NCBI RefSeq assembly: GCF_011927635.1
Contig: NZ_JAATJB010000003.1
Location: 363,451 to 427,450 of the forward strand
DNA: 64,000 bases
Direction of reading: 5' to 3'
From: Sphingomonas trueperi
Lineage (GTDB): Bacteria; Pseudomonadota; Alphaproteobacteria; Sphingomonadales; Sphingomonadaceae
Below the pieces are notes generated by a model. The model was given only the letters and a program-made list of their open reading frames with translations. It was not told where the DNA came from and did not search any database. How positions within the stretch are numbered: the first letter of the stretch is position 1; every line of letters begins with the position of its first letter. The position numbers were made by a program, and so were the translations under genes. This document shows positions 38,056 to 48,040 of this stretch, piece by piece.

Positions 38056-38064
38056 GTATAACGT
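38056..38064. promoter_or_regulatory. GTATAACGT motif upstream of ABC operon
   Basis: This 9-mer, 47 bases before the ATPase start, also occurs in the divergent TonB-receptor control region (53833-53841). A shared metal-responsive operator (Zur/Fur type) is possible but rests on one short match. The 297 bases between the LysR gene and this operon hold nothing else I can support. Confidence 0.25.
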
Positions 38065-38110
38065 CGCATTCATGTTCCGATCATCTACCTCCCGAAGCCG
38101 AGGAAGCCCC

Positions 38111-38844
<734 letters not shown>

Positions 38845-38848
<4 letters not shown>

Positions 38849-40284
38849 AGGTCGTTCGCCTGATCGCCCGCGACGAGCTGCGGCTGATGCTGCGCAACCG
38901 CGTCGCGATGATCGCCTTTGCGCTGCTGGTGCTGCTGACGCTGGTGGCGGTGGCGAGCAGCTGGTCGCACCAGCGCGGCATGGCCGAGCTGCGCGCGCGG
39001 CATGCCCAGGCGGCCGAGGATGCGTTCCACGCCCAGCCGGACCGGCACCCGCACCGGGTGGTGCATTACGGCCATTTCATCTTCCGCCCGCTGGGGCCGC
39101 TGGCGGCGTTCGACCCCGGCGTCGACGTGTTCACCGGCAACAGCATGTTCCTGGAGGGGCACCGGCAGAACACCGCCAATTTCGGCGATGTCCGGCAGAG
39201 CTCGCTGCTCGTCCGCTTCGGCCAGCTCACCCCGGCGTTCGTGCTGCAGGTGGTGGCGCCGCTGCTGCTGGTTTTTCTCGGCTATGGTGCCCTCGCGCGG
39301 GAGACCGAACGCGGCACGATGCGGCTGCTGATGCTGCAGGGCGTGACGCGGCGGCAGATCGTTGCCGGCAAGCTGCTCGCGCTCGCCACCGTGGCGATCC
39401 TCGCGGCGCTGCCGGCGCTGCTGGGCTTCGCACTGATTGCCGGCCAGCCGGGCGCGCTGGCGCTGCCGATGCTGGTGATCGCGCTGGGATATTGCGTCTA
39501 TCTGGCGCTGTGGGTGGTGCTGATCCTGCTTGTCTCGGCGCTGGTCCGCCGCAGCCGTGACGCGCTGCTATCGCTCGTCGCGCTCTGGGCGATCGCGGTG
39601 GTGCTGCTGCCGCGCGTTGCCCCCGATGTCGCCAGCGCGGCGGTGCCGCTGCAGAACCGCCTCCAGACCGATGTCGCCATCGCCCGCGACCTCCGCCGGA
39701 TGGGCGACAGCCACAATCCCGACGATCCGCATTTCGCCAAGTTCAAGCACGCGGTACTCGCGCGCTACGGCGTGACCCGCGTCGAGGACCTGCCGGTCAA
39801 CTACAAGGGGCTGCTCGGCGTGGAGGGCGAGCGGCTGACCACGGCGCTCTTCGATCGCTATGCCGGCCAGAGCTACGCCGCGCAGGCACGCCAGAACGCC
39901 ATCGTCGAAACCGCCGCGGTGCTCAGCCCGGCCATCGCGATCCGCTCGCTGTCCATGGCGGCCGCGGGTACCGATTTTGCGGGGCACCGAAGGTTCCTCG
40001 AACAGGCCGAAGCCTATCGCTACGCGCTGGTCCAGCGGCTGAACGCGATGCAGGCGGAGAAGGTGCGCTACAGCGACGATACCGCCGAGGATGCGGGTGC
40101 CGATCGCCGCAAGCGCGTCTCGGCCGCCAACTGGCAGGCCATGCCCGATTTCACCTTCGTCGCGCCGAGCGGCACCGCGCTCGCCAAGGCAGCGCTGCCC
40201 GGGCTGGCCGTGCTGCTCGCCTGGCTGGCCGTCGTCGGCCTGCTGCTCGCGCTGGCGACCCGGCGCCTGGGAGCCTTTCGATGA
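38845..40284 (+). CDS. ABC-2 type permease, DUF3526-like (first)
   Basis: A 479-residue membrane protein: an N-terminal helix (MIAFALLVLLTLVAVASS), a long periplasmic segment, then four or five helices in the middle, a second large periplasmic region and a terminal helix. The region LARETERGTMRLLMLQGVTRRQIVAGKLLA is the ABC-2 coupling segment. The pattern of paired permeases with large periplasmic loops matches DUF3526-type systems, often found next to TonB receptors. Coupled to both neighbours by 4-base overlaps. Confidence 0.82.
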
Positions 40285-41552
40285 CCCTGTTCCTGCACGA
40301 AGTCCGGCTGCTGCTTCGCCAGCGGCTTACCCTGTTGTCGCTCGCGCTGCTCGGCCTCCTCACCGTGGCTGCGCTCGCCGCGGGCATGGCCGAAGTCGCG
40401 CGCCAGCGCGCCGCCATCGCGGCGATCCCCGCCGCGCAGGCGGAGGATATCGGCGCGATCGCCGCCTGGGTCGATCAGAAGAAGGATGCCGGCAGCGCCG
40501 CCTATTACAGCTTCCACGCGACCTGGGATCCCCCCGCGCCGCTCGCCTTCGCCGCTTTGGGGATGCGCGACGTGGCACCGTACATCCTGCGGGTGCGGGC
40601 GCTGGGGCTGGAAGCGCAGATCTATGACGGCGACACCTTCAATCCGGAGCTGGCGCTGCCCGGCCGGTTCGACTTCGCCTTCGTCCTCGTCTTCCTCTCG
40701 CCGCTGTTCGTGATCGCGCTGTTCCACGATCTCGTCTCGGGCGAGCGCGAGGCCGGGCGCCAGCGCACGCTGGAGGCGCTGCCCCGGGGCGGCGCGGCAC
40801 TTTGGCGGCGGCGGACCGCGCTGCGGCTGGGGCTGCTCTGGGCGACGCTCGCGCTGCCCTTCGTCGTCGCTGCCGTTGTGGAAGGCGTGGGCGCGCCCGC
40901 CATCCTGCTCGTGCTCGTGGTGATCGCGGCCTATCTGCTGTTCTGGGTCGCGCTGGCGGCGCTGGTGGGCCGGCTGCGCTGGAGCTCGGTCGCCAATGCC
41001 GCGACGCTGGCGGCGGCGTGGCTGGTGCTGGTGCTGATCGTGCCGACGCTCGCCAACGTGCTGATCAACCAAACGGTCCCGGTCGACCAGGGAGCCGAGA
41101 TCGCGCTCGCGCAGCGCGATGCGGTCAACCGCGCCTGGGACATCCCGCGCGAAGCGACGATGCGGCGCTTCTATGCCGCGCATCCCGAATGGGCGGATTC
41201 GCCGCCGCTGGGGTCGCAGTTCCACTACAAATGGTATTTCGCCTTCCACCAGAATGGCGACGAAGCTGTCGCTTCGCGGGTCCGCGCCTATCGTGCCGGG
41301 CTGGAGCGGCGCGATGCGGCGGGCAGGGCGCTGGGCTGGCTGCTGCCCTCGGTGGGCGTGCAGGCGCTGTTGACGCGGCTGGCGGATACCGACCTGGCCG
41401 CCCAGCTCGCCTATCAGGACCGCATCCGCGCCTTCCACGCGCGGCTGCGGGCCTTCTACTACGACTATCTTTTCCACGATCGACCGTTCGGCAAGGCGGA
41501 CTTCGACCGTGCGCCGCGGTTCGCGTCGCCCGAGACGCTCAGCCGATCGTAA
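40281..41552 (+). CDS. ABC-2 type permease, DUF3526-like (second)
   Basis: A 423-residue paralogue of the preceding permease with the same layout: N-terminal helix, periplasmic loop (YYSFHATWDPPAPLAFAALG), helices around FVLVFLSPLFVIALFH, the coupling-type segment EREAGRQRTLEALPRGGAALW, and a long periplasmic C-half. The two permeases and the ATPase should form one transporter. Its 3' end overlaps the convergent phosphatase gene by 14 bases. Confidence 0.82.
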   Translation: MTLFLHEVRLLLRQRLTLLSLALLGLLTVAALAAGMAEVARQRAAIAAIPAAQAEDIGAIAAWVDQKKDAGSAAYYSFHATWDPPAPLAFAALGMRDVAPYILRVRALGLEAQIYDGDTFNPELALPGRFDFAFVLVFLSPLFVIALFHDLVSGEREAGRQRTLEALPRGGAALWRRRTALRLGLLWATLALPFVVAAVVEGVGAPAILLVLVVIAAYLLFWVALAALVGRLRWSSVANAATLAAAWLVLVLIVPTLANVLINQTVPVDQGAEIALAQRDAVNRAWDIPREATMRRFYAAHPEWADSPPLGSQFHYKWYFAFHQNGDEAVASRVRAYRAGLERRDAAGRALGWLLPSVGVQALLTRLADTDLAAQLAYQDRIRAFHARLRAFYYDYLFHDRPFGKADFDRAPRFASPETLSRS

Positions 41553-43188
41553 GCGCGCCGGTGAGGTCGCCCGGCGCCGGCCCGCCTGCGGCGACCATCG
41601 CGCGCTCGCGTTCCACCAGGCCGGGCAGCGGGGGCAGGCCGAAGCGCCGCGTGAGGAAGCGCGCGATCGAGCCGGTATCGTAGACGGTGTGGTCGACATG
41701 GCCGCGCTTGGCGAAGGGGGAGACGATCACCGCCGGGATGCGGGTGCCCGGGCCCCAGCGATCGCCCTTGGGCGGAGGCACATGGTCCCACCAGCCGCCA
41801 TTCTCGTCGAAGGTGATGACGACCAGCATCTTGTGCCATTGCGGGCTGCGGCGCAGCGCATCGACCACCACCGCGATATGCTGGTCGCCGGCCTCGACGT
41901 CCGAATAGCCGGCATGCATGTTGAGGTTGCCCTGCGGTTTGTAGAAGCTCACCGCAGGGAGCGTGCCGGCCGCCGCGTCGGCGAGGAAGTGGTTGGTGCG
42001 CGGCGTCTCGCCTTCGCCGGCGTCGCGCAGATGCTTGGCGCGCGCCGCCGTGCCGGGCGCGAACTGCGCGAAATAGTTGAGCGGCTGGTGATGGGGCTGG
42101 AAGTTGGGGCGGCTGGGGAAGCTGCCGTCGTTCGCGTGGCCCGCCAGCGCGGCGGCCCAGCCGCCGGCATACCAGGCCCAGGACACGCCCTTGGCGGAAA
42201 GCACGTCGCCGATCGTCGCGTGGCGCTGGGGGACCATCGTCTTGGCGTCGCTCCAGTCGGCATAGCCCGGCCGCTCGGGATCGAGCTGGTAGGTCGGCGC
42301 ATAGGGCGGCAGCATCGTGTTGACCGACCAGAAATCCGGGGTGAGCGAACTGGGGACGAAATCGGGCGGCCCGTCCAGCGCGCTTTTGGGCGAGCTCGGC
42401 TTCAGCTTTAGACGTATGCCGGTCGTGTCGTTGCCCTCCACCTGCGCGATGCGGCCGCGCGCCGGGCTCTTGTCCGCATCGGGATAGAAAGGCGGGCGGG
42501 CGGCGACGAGATATTGGTGGTTGAGATAGGAACCGCCGAACGCCCCCATGAAGAAACGGTCGCACAGCGTGAACTCGCGCGCGATCTGCCAGAGGCGGAG
42601 TTTCGCCGAGGCCTCGCCATAATGGCCCATCACCAGCGCGCCGCTGTCGCCCCAGGCGACGAAGCCGTCGTTGCGGCCGCCGTTGATCTGCAGCTGGTTC
42701 TGGTAAAAGGCGTGGACCAGGTCGCGCGTCACCACGCCGTGCGGCAGCGGATCGCCTTCCTGCGTCGCCAGCGCGAAGGGCGCGTTGGCGAGCGGCGGCA
42801 GATCGTCCGGGCCGATCTTGTAGCGGCGATGCTCGACCACCTGCTCGTCGGGTACCATGCCTTCCCAGATCTTGGGCAGCGCCTTCAGCACCGATCCGTC
42901 GCGATCGCGCTGGGCGGTGCGGGCCGGGGGCGCTGCCGCGAGCGGGTCGGCGAGACCGGGGAAGCCGGCGAAGAGATTGTTGAAACTGCGGTTCTCGGCG
43001 TAGATCACCACGACGGTCTCGATCTCGGTCAGTCGTCCCGTGCCGCGCCCGGCCGCTTCGGACGGCGCGGCCGCCAATACCCCGGCCATGCCGACCGCGC
43101 CGAGCAGCGCGCGCCGCTCGGGATTCGCGACGGCGTCGGGGGCGGCAGCCCGTTCGGGGGCGAGGGTCTCGTCATCGTGCATCATCAT
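41539..43188 (-). CDS. AcpA-type acid phosphatase / phospholipase C family protein
   Basis: A 549-residue exported phosphoesterase of the phospholipase C/AcpA superfamily. The N-terminus has a twin-arginine-like segment (PERRALLGAVGMAGVLAAA). Active-site motifs are IYAENRSFNNLFAGFPG near residue 60, GGSYLNHQYLVAA, and TFDENGGWWDHVPPP near residue 450. Family members release phosphate or cleave phosphodiesters outside the cytoplasm. It is convergent with the ABC permease and lies next to metal genes; several such enzymes need metals. Confidence 0.87.
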   Translation of the reverse strand: MMMHDDETLAPERAAAPDAVANPERRALLGAVGMAGVLAAAPSEAAGRGTGRLTEIETVVVIYAENRSFNNLFAGFPGLADPLAAAPPARTAQRDRDGSVLKALPKIWEGMVPDEQVVEHRRYKIGPDDLPPLANAPFALATQEGDPLPHGVVTRDLVHAFYQNQLQINGGRNDGFVAWGDSGALVMGHYGEASAKLRLWQIAREFTLCDRFFMGAFGGSYLNHQYLVAARPPFYPDADKSPARGRIAQVEGNDTTGIRLKLKPSSPKSALDGPPDFVPSSLTPDFWSVNTMLPPYAPTYQLDPERPGYADWSDAKTMVPQRHATIGDVLSAKGVSWAWYAGGWAAALAGHANDGSFPSRPNFQPHHQPLNYFAQFAPGTAARAKHLRDAGEGETPRTNHFLADAAAGTLPAVSFYKPQGNLNMHAGYSDVEAGDQHIAVVVDALRRSPQWHKMLVVITFDENGGWWDHVPPPKGDRWGPGTRIPAVIVSPFAKRGHVDHTVYDTGSIARFLTRRFGLPPLPGLVERERAMVAAGGPAPGDLTGALTIG

Positions 43189-43267
43189 GTCTCCGGTCCT
43201 CGCCCTGTGGCGTGGCGAGGTCCATGTGACAATATTCTATTACATTTATTTGTCGGTAGCCCGAGCG

Positions 43268-43696
43268 TCAGCACGCCAGATCGCAACGGCGGCGCCACGC
43301 GAGCGGACCGGCACGCCGTCGCCAGTTCGCGAGGTGCGCGCCGGCGAGGAGCAGGCTGCCGGCGACGGTGAGCCCGGTTTCGAACAATTCCCGCATCGGC
43401 AGCGCCACGCCGGCGGCGAGCGACGCCAGCCCGATTACCCCCAGGATCAAGGGCGCGGCTGCGCGGTGACGGCGCCAGCCGCCGCCGAGCGCGATCGCTC
43501 CGGTGGGGAGCGCAATCGCCAGTACCAGCCAGTGCAGGCTGTCGTGCGGCCCCAACCGCGCCGCCAGCGCGGGGAGCGCGGCGAGCAGCAGCGGCAGCAC
43601 GAGGCAATGCAGCAGGCACAGCGCCGAGGCGCAGATGCCGAGCCCATCGAGCCTCCCTTGCCACCCCGCCGCTGCACGTCGTTCGTCCTGCACCAT
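43268..43696 (-). CDS. MerC domain membrane protein
   Basis: A 142-residue protein with about four helices. The first helix keeps the MerC motif CASALCLLHCLVLPLL, whose Cys and His bind soft metals. Canonical MerC imports Hg(II), but isolated MerC proteins occur in metal-homeostasis loci without mer genes, as here. The ATG giving MVQDERR has GGAAGG ahead; an ATG at 43732 would add twelve residues. Confidence 0.8.
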   Translation of the reverse strand: MVQDERRAAAGWQGRLDGLGICASALCLLHCLVLPLLLAALPALAARLGPHDSLHWLVLAIALPTGAIALGGGWRRHRAAAPLILGVIGLASLAAGVALPMRELFETGLTVAGSLLLAGAHLANWRRRAGPLAWRRRCDLAC

Positions 43697-43749
43697 TCCT
43701 GCCTTCCCGCCGCGCTGCGGCTTGAGCCTCATCCATTTTACGGATAGAG

Positions 43750-43761
43750 ATGATACATCAT
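43750..43761. promoter_or_regulatory. ATGAT-AC-ATCAT dyad between MerC and DUF1826 genes
   Basis: A perfect 5-base inverted repeat with a 2-base centre in the AT-richer divergent interval. Its half ATGATAC recurs as the arm of the dyad at 53678-53694. It could be a Zur- or Fur-type operator for both genes; inference. Confidence 0.4.
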
Positions 43762-43894
43762 ATCCTCAGTTCAAGGATCGTCGGTTGGTTTCCATCGACT
43801 CTGCCGGCCCAGGCCGCGCGACCAAGCGTTGTTTGAAGGCGCCGTTTCTGCGCAACCAGTGTCTCTCCAATGCCGCGCCAGGCGAGGTGTCGCT

Positions 43895-44518
43895 ATGATC
43901 GCCGCTGCGGGGCAACGCACGGCTGCACCGGCCGTGGCGCTGGAGCGCGGCGATCCCGGCGTGCTCGAAGCCGTGGTGCGCCCGGAGGTACACCTCGCGA
44001 TCTGGAACCGACCGCTGCCCCTGGCACTCGCCTGGCTGCCGCAGCTCGACTGGTCGAAGATCGACGACCTGGATTTCACGACGACGCTGGAGGCGCTGGA
44101 GGCGGACGTCGCCGAGGGGCTGGCGGAAGCCGGATACCCGGCGGGCGCCCGCGGCGACGCGCTCGCAGGGGAAATGATCGACCACGCCCGCCGTTTCGCC
44201 GCGGTCCAGCAGATCGACGCGCTCGCCATCCGGCTCGAGGTGATCGAGACCGACGCCTGCCACAAATTCCATGCAGACCATGTGACGGCGCGGCTGCTTA
44301 CCACCCTGATGGGAACGGGCACGCAGTGGATTCACGGCGACGCCGGCCCCGACACGCCGATCCGCCAGATGCGCACGGGTGACGTCGCGATCTTCAAGGG
44401 CCGGCTGGCGACGGAGGCGTTGGCGATCCTCCATCGCTCGCCGCCGATCGGCGATACGGGGGAGACGCGCCTGCTGCTCGCGATCGATCCGGCTCCCGCG
44501 CCGAGCCTGCCGGAATGA
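43895..44518 (+). CDS. DUF1826 domain protein
   Basis: A 207-residue protein of the DUF1826 family, unknown function. Notable residues include ETDACHKFHADHVTARLL, a Cys/His cluster that could bind metal, and GTQWIHGDAGPDTPIRQM. DUF1826 genes are repeatedly found beside Zur-regulated CobW/ZigA GTPases, as here, where it overlaps the GTPase gene by 4 bases. The start giving MIAAAGQRT is chosen over an ATG at 43829. Confidence 0.82.
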   Translation: MIAAAGQRTAAPAVALERGDPGVLEAVVRPEVHLAIWNRPLPLALAWLPQLDWSKIDDLDFTTTLEALEADVAEGLAEAGYPAGARGDALAGEMIDHARRFAAVQQIDALAIRLEVIETDACHKFHADHVTARLLTTLMGTGTQWIHGDAGPDTPIRQMRTGDVAIFKGRLATEALAILHRSPPIGDTGETRLLLAIDPAPAPSLPE

Positions 44519-45666
44519 GCGGCGTGATGGCGGGCGAACAGGCGCTGATCCCGATCAGCGTGCTCACCGGGTTCCTCGGCAGCGGCAAGACGACGCTGCT
44601 CAATCATCTGGTGCGGATGCCGGAGCTGCGCCGCGCGCTGGTGATCATCAACGAGTTCGGCGCGGTCGGCCTCGACCATGATCTGATCGCGCGGTCCAAC
44701 GAGGACATGGTCGTCGAGATGATGGGCGGCTGCCTGTGCTGCACCATCCGCGGCGACCTGCGCGCCACGCTGCGCGATGCGCCCTGGCGGTTCGCGCGCG
44801 AAGGCCGCTGCTGGTTCGATCGCGTCGTCATCGAGACGACCGGCCTCGCCGACCCGGCACCGATCCTGCACACGCTGATGACCGATCCGCAGCTGCGCAC
44901 GCTCTACCGGCTGGACGGCGTGATCACCACGGTGGACGCGTTCAACGGCATGGCGACGCTCGACAGCCAGGAAGAAGCGGTGCGCCAGGCCGCGGTCGCC
45001 GATCGCATCGTGCTCACCAAGATCGATCTCCTGTCCAGCGACGCGCGGCGCGAGATCGAGGCGCGGCTGCGCGCGATCAACCCGGCGGCGCCGATCGTGC
45101 CGGTGCTGCACGGCGTGATCGAGGCCGACCGGCTGTTCGATGCCGGCCTGTACAATCCGGAGACCAAGAGCCTCGACGTGCAGCGCTGGCTGCAGGCGGA
45201 GGCCTATGACGCCGCACACGGGCACGGGCACGGGCATGGTGACCACCACCACCATCACCATCACGACGTGAACCGCCATGACGATCGCATCCGCGCGACC
45301 TGCCTGACCTTCGATGCGCCGCTGCGTGCCGAGGCGTTCGAGCGCTGGATCGACATCCTGACCAGCCTGAAGGGCGCGGACATCCTTCGCGTGAAGGGAA
45401 TCGTGCACTTGCGCGATCATCCCAGGCCGGTGGTGGTGCACGGGGTGCAGCATCTGTTCCACCCGCCGGTGGAGCTGGACGACTGGCCCTCCGAGGACCG
45501 CCGCACGCGCATGGTGTTCATCACCCGCGACATCACCGCGGATCAGCTGCGCGGCACGCTGTCGCTGATGACGATCGGGCTCGATCGCTTCGGGCTGCAG
45601 GGATTGGTGGAGCAGATCCCGGCGCCCGGCGTCCCCGGCGGCGTGATCGGGGGCGGCTGGGCCTGA
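44515..45666 (+). CDS. CobW/ZigA-type zinc-handling GTPase
   Basis: A 383-residue COG0523 GTPase. Walker A is GFLGSGKTTLLNHL, the metal-binding CxCC motif is GGCLCCTIRGDL, and NKxD-like VLTKIDLL follows. A His-rich loop (HGHGHGHGDHHHHHHHD, about residues 238-254) divides the G domain from the C-terminal CobW domain. Members such as ZigA/ZNG1 pass zinc to client enzymes under zinc shortage; cobalt or nickel roles also exist. Coupled to DUF1826. Confidence 0.9.
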   Translation: MSGVMAGEQALIPISVLTGFLGSGKTTLLNHLVRMPELRRALVIINEFGAVGLDHDLIARSNEDMVVEMMGGCLCCTIRGDLRATLRDAPWRFAREGRCWFDRVVIETTGLADPAPILHTLMTDPQLRTLYRLDGVITTVDAFNGMATLDSQEEAVRQAAVADRIVLTKIDLLSSDARREIEARLRAINPAAPIVPVLHGVIEADRLFDAGLYNPETKSLDVQRWLQAEAYDAAHGHGHGHGDHHHHHHHDVNRHDDRIRATCLTFDAPLRAEAFERWIDILTSLKGADILRVKGIVHLRDHPRPVVVHGVQHLFHPPVELDDWPSEDRRTRMVFITRDITADQLRGTLSLMTIGLDRFGLQGLVEQIPAPGVPGGVIGGGWA

Positions 45667-45683
45667 CGGCGGCCGCCCCGATA

Positions 45684-47657
45684 TCATCGTGCCACGTTGT
45701 TGCTCCGGTCGCGGTCGGGCAGCTTGTGGTCAGGATCGATTTCCGCGCGCACGACCCGCTGTGGTCCGGGCACGTACACATCGGTGCTGGCGGTGCGGAT
45801 CCAGGTTTCGACCGGTAGCGCGACGTCGCGCTTCGAGCCGTCGGCAAAGCTGACGCGCAGCGTCGCCGGCATCACCATCGGATCGCGGTTCTCCACCGTC
45901 ACCAGCGAGCCTTCGCCCTGCCGTGCCGGGCCGATCCGGGTGACCGCCTGGTCGAGCGTCCAGTTGTGGACATACCAGCCGCGCCACCACCAGCTCAGGT
46001 CCTCGCCGCTGGCATCCTCCATCGCGCGGAAGAAGTCGGCGGGCTTGGGATGCTTGAACGTCCAGGCGGCGATGAACCGGCGGAAGGCCGGATCGAACCG
46101 CTCCGGCCCGAGGATCTGCTCGCGCAGCAGGGTGAGGCCGAGCGCCGATTTGAAATAGGTCACCGCGTGCCGGTATTTCTCGGTCACCGTATCGGCGCGC
46201 GAGAGGATCGGCGGGGCATAGGGATCGGCGAGGACCGGCAGGATCTCGTCCACCGGATTGCCGCCGCCCTCGGCATATTCGCTGTCGCGCTTGGGCCCAT
46301 ATTCGCCGTGGTTGAAGGCATCGGATTCGTAGACGTCGATGAAGGTGTTGAAGCCCTCGTCCATCCAGGCGTCCCGCCGCTCGTCGAAGCCGACGATCAT
46401 CGGGAACCAGCTATGGCCGATCTCGTGTGCGGTGATCCAGAACAGCTCGTTGCCGCTATCCTCGATCCCGTCGAACACGATGCCGGGATATTCCATGCCC
46501 GTCGCGATGCCGGCGACGTTGACCGCATTGGGCCAGGGATAGGGATACCAGCGGCGCGAGAACTCCTCGACCGCATGCTTCAGATATTCGGTCGAGCGGC
46601 CCCATTTGTCGCGGCCCTGGCTCTCCGCCGGGTAGACCGACATGGCCAATCCCGTCTTGCCGCCGGGCAGGTTCATTCGCGCCGCATCCCAGGCGAAGGC
46701 GGACGAGGCGGCAAAGGCGACGTCGCGGCTGTTCTCCATGCGGAAGTGCCAGGTGAGCGTGCCGTCCTGCCGGGGGCGGGAGGCCGGGGTGCCGATCTCG
46801 CCCCGTGCGATCACTTCGACCGTCGCATCGCTGGTCCGCGCCTTGGCGAGCCGTGCACGCTGGGTGGCGGTGAGCACGTCCTGCGGGTTCTGCAACTCGC
46901 CCGATCCCGCCACGATCATGCCGGCGGGCAGCGTCACCCAATAGTCGAAATCGCCATAGTCGAGGTAGAATTCCTGGGCGAGATAGGGGAGCGGATCCCA
47001 GCCGCGCAGATCGTCATAGACGGCCATGCGGGGATACCATTGCGCGATGTTGTAGACCTCGCCGTCGCGGGCCTTGCCCCAGGCCATGCGGCCGCCCCAT
47101 TCGCCGGGAATGGTGAAATGGTAGCGGATGCGCAGGCTGATCTTGCCATGCGAGGGCAAGGCCGTCGGCAGCGACACCTGCATGCGCGTATCCGAAATCA
47201 GCGGCGTAACCGCGATCGTCTTGCCGCCGGACAGCAGCTCGACCGCCTCGATCACCATGCCGTCGGTGGTGCCGCCGGGCACGCGTCCGCTCGCCATCGC
47301 CCCGCGCGAGCCCGGCCGGTAGAGATTCTGGTCGAGCTGGAGCCACAGACTGTCGAGCCGATCCGGGCTGTTGTTGGTGTAGGTGATCGTCGCCGTCCCG
47401 CTGACACGCTTGGCGGCCGGATCGAGCGTCGCGTGGATCTGGTAGTCCGATCGGTTCTGCCAATAGCCGGGCCCCGGCAGGCCGTTCGCACCGCGAACCG
47501 TATTCGCCGGGCTGGGCAGCGCGAGCGGCGCGAAAGCCGTAGCGGGATCGTAGCGCGTCTGCGCAACCGCAGGCAGGGCAGCGAGGGCGAGCGCCCCGGC
47601 GAGAGGATAGGCCAGATGTTTCAGGGGAAGGCTCCGTTTGTCTCGTGGGGCAAGCAT
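45684..47657 (-). CDS. M1 family metallopeptidase (exported)
   Basis: A 657-residue gluzincin aminopeptidase-like protein with a signal peptide (GALALAALPAVAQ). The zinc site is HEIGHSWFP with the downstream Glu in DEGFNTFID; GMEYPG takes the place of the GAMEN exopeptidase motif. Such periplasmic M1 peptidases trim peptides. The ATG at 47657 is used; an ATG at 47681 is also open. It is divergent from dmeR and convergent with the CobW gene. Confidence 0.88.
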   Translation of the reverse strand: MLAPRDKRSLPLKHLAYPLAGALALAALPAVAQTRYDPATAFAPLALPSPANTVRGANGLPGPGYWQNRSDYQIHATLDPAAKRVSGTATITYTNNSPDRLDSLWLQLDQNLYRPGSRGAMASGRVPGGTTDGMVIEAVELLSGGKTIAVTPLISDTRMQVSLPTALPSHGKISLRIRYHFTIPGEWGGRMAWGKARDGEVYNIAQWYPRMAVYDDLRGWDPLPYLAQEFYLDYGDFDYWVTLPAGMIVAGSGELQNPQDVLTATQRARLAKARTSDATVEVIARGEIGTPASRPRQDGTLTWHFRMENSRDVAFAASSAFAWDAARMNLPGGKTGLAMSVYPAESQGRDKWGRSTEYLKHAVEEFSRRWYPYPWPNAVNVAGIATGMEYPGIVFDGIEDSGNELFWITAHEIGHSWFPMIVGFDERRDAWMDEGFNTFIDVYESDAFNHGEYGPKRDSEYAEGGGNPVDEILPVLADPYAPPILSRADTVTEKYRHAVTYFKSALGLTLLREQILGPERFDPAFRRFIAAWTFKHPKPADFFRAMEDASGEDLSWWWRGWYVHNWTLDQAVTRIGPARQGEGSLVTVENRDPMVMPATLRVSFADGSKRDVALPVETWIRTASTDVYVPGPQRVVRAEIDPDHKLPDRDRSNNVAR

Positions 47658-47734
47658 AGGAAGATGGGCCGCAACGTCCACTGCTTTGGCGCGTGGGGAC
47701 AGGGGGCGTTCGGCCCCTTGCGGACGGCATAAAT

Positions 47735-47757
47735 ATAGGGGTAGGGGGTACCCCTAT
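47735..47757. promoter_or_regulatory. RcnR/DmeR-type operator overlapping the dmeR start
   Basis: ATAGGGGTA (47735-47743) and TACCCCTAT (47749-47757) are a perfect 9-base inverted repeat around GGGGG. A G-tract bounded by inverted TA-rich ends is the form of RcnR/FrmR-family operators. The right arm includes the first two bases of the dmeR ATG, and GGGGG doubles as ribosome-binding site, so repressor binding would cover the start. Confidence 0.75.
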
Positions 47758-48031
47758 GAGTCACTTGACCGATGCCAGTCCCGAACTGATCGCGCGCGTC
47801 CGCCGGATTGCCGGACAGGTTGCCGCCGTGGAGCGCGAACTCGTTGCAGGCGCACCCTGCGGCAAGGTGCTCCATCTGGTGGCGGCCGTGCGGGGCGCGG
47901 TGAACGGGCTGGTCGACGAAATCATCGCCGAGCATCTCGAAGCGCATGTCGCCGGGGCGGGGCTGACCGACGAGGCGCGTGCCCAGGGCGCTGCCGATCT
48001 GCTGGCGGTGATCCGCCGCTACTCCAAATAG
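47756..48031 (+). CDS. dmeR: RcnR/DmeR-type metal-sensing repressor
   Basis: A 91-residue all-helical CsoR/RcnR-family repressor. The nickel/cobalt fingerprint His3, Cys35, His60 and His64 is complete; the position of RcnR His67 is Gly. MSHLTDASPELIARVRRIAGQV and AAVRGAVNGLVDEII are family consensus. The next gene, 9 bases on, is a DmeF-type efflux pump, as in rhizobial dmeRF, so the call of a Ni/Co sensor is strong; FrmR (formaldehyde) is excluded by context. Confidence 0.88.
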   Translation: MSHLTDASPELIARVRRIAGQVAAVERELVAGAPCGKVLHLVAAVRGAVNGLVDEIIAEHLEAHVAGAGLTDEARAQGAADLLAVIRRYSK

Positions 48032-48040
48032 GATGCTGCC

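Noticed and set aside
43268..43696. Mercury resistance operon
   Set aside because: Only a MerC-like protein is present; merA, merT, merP and merR are absent.
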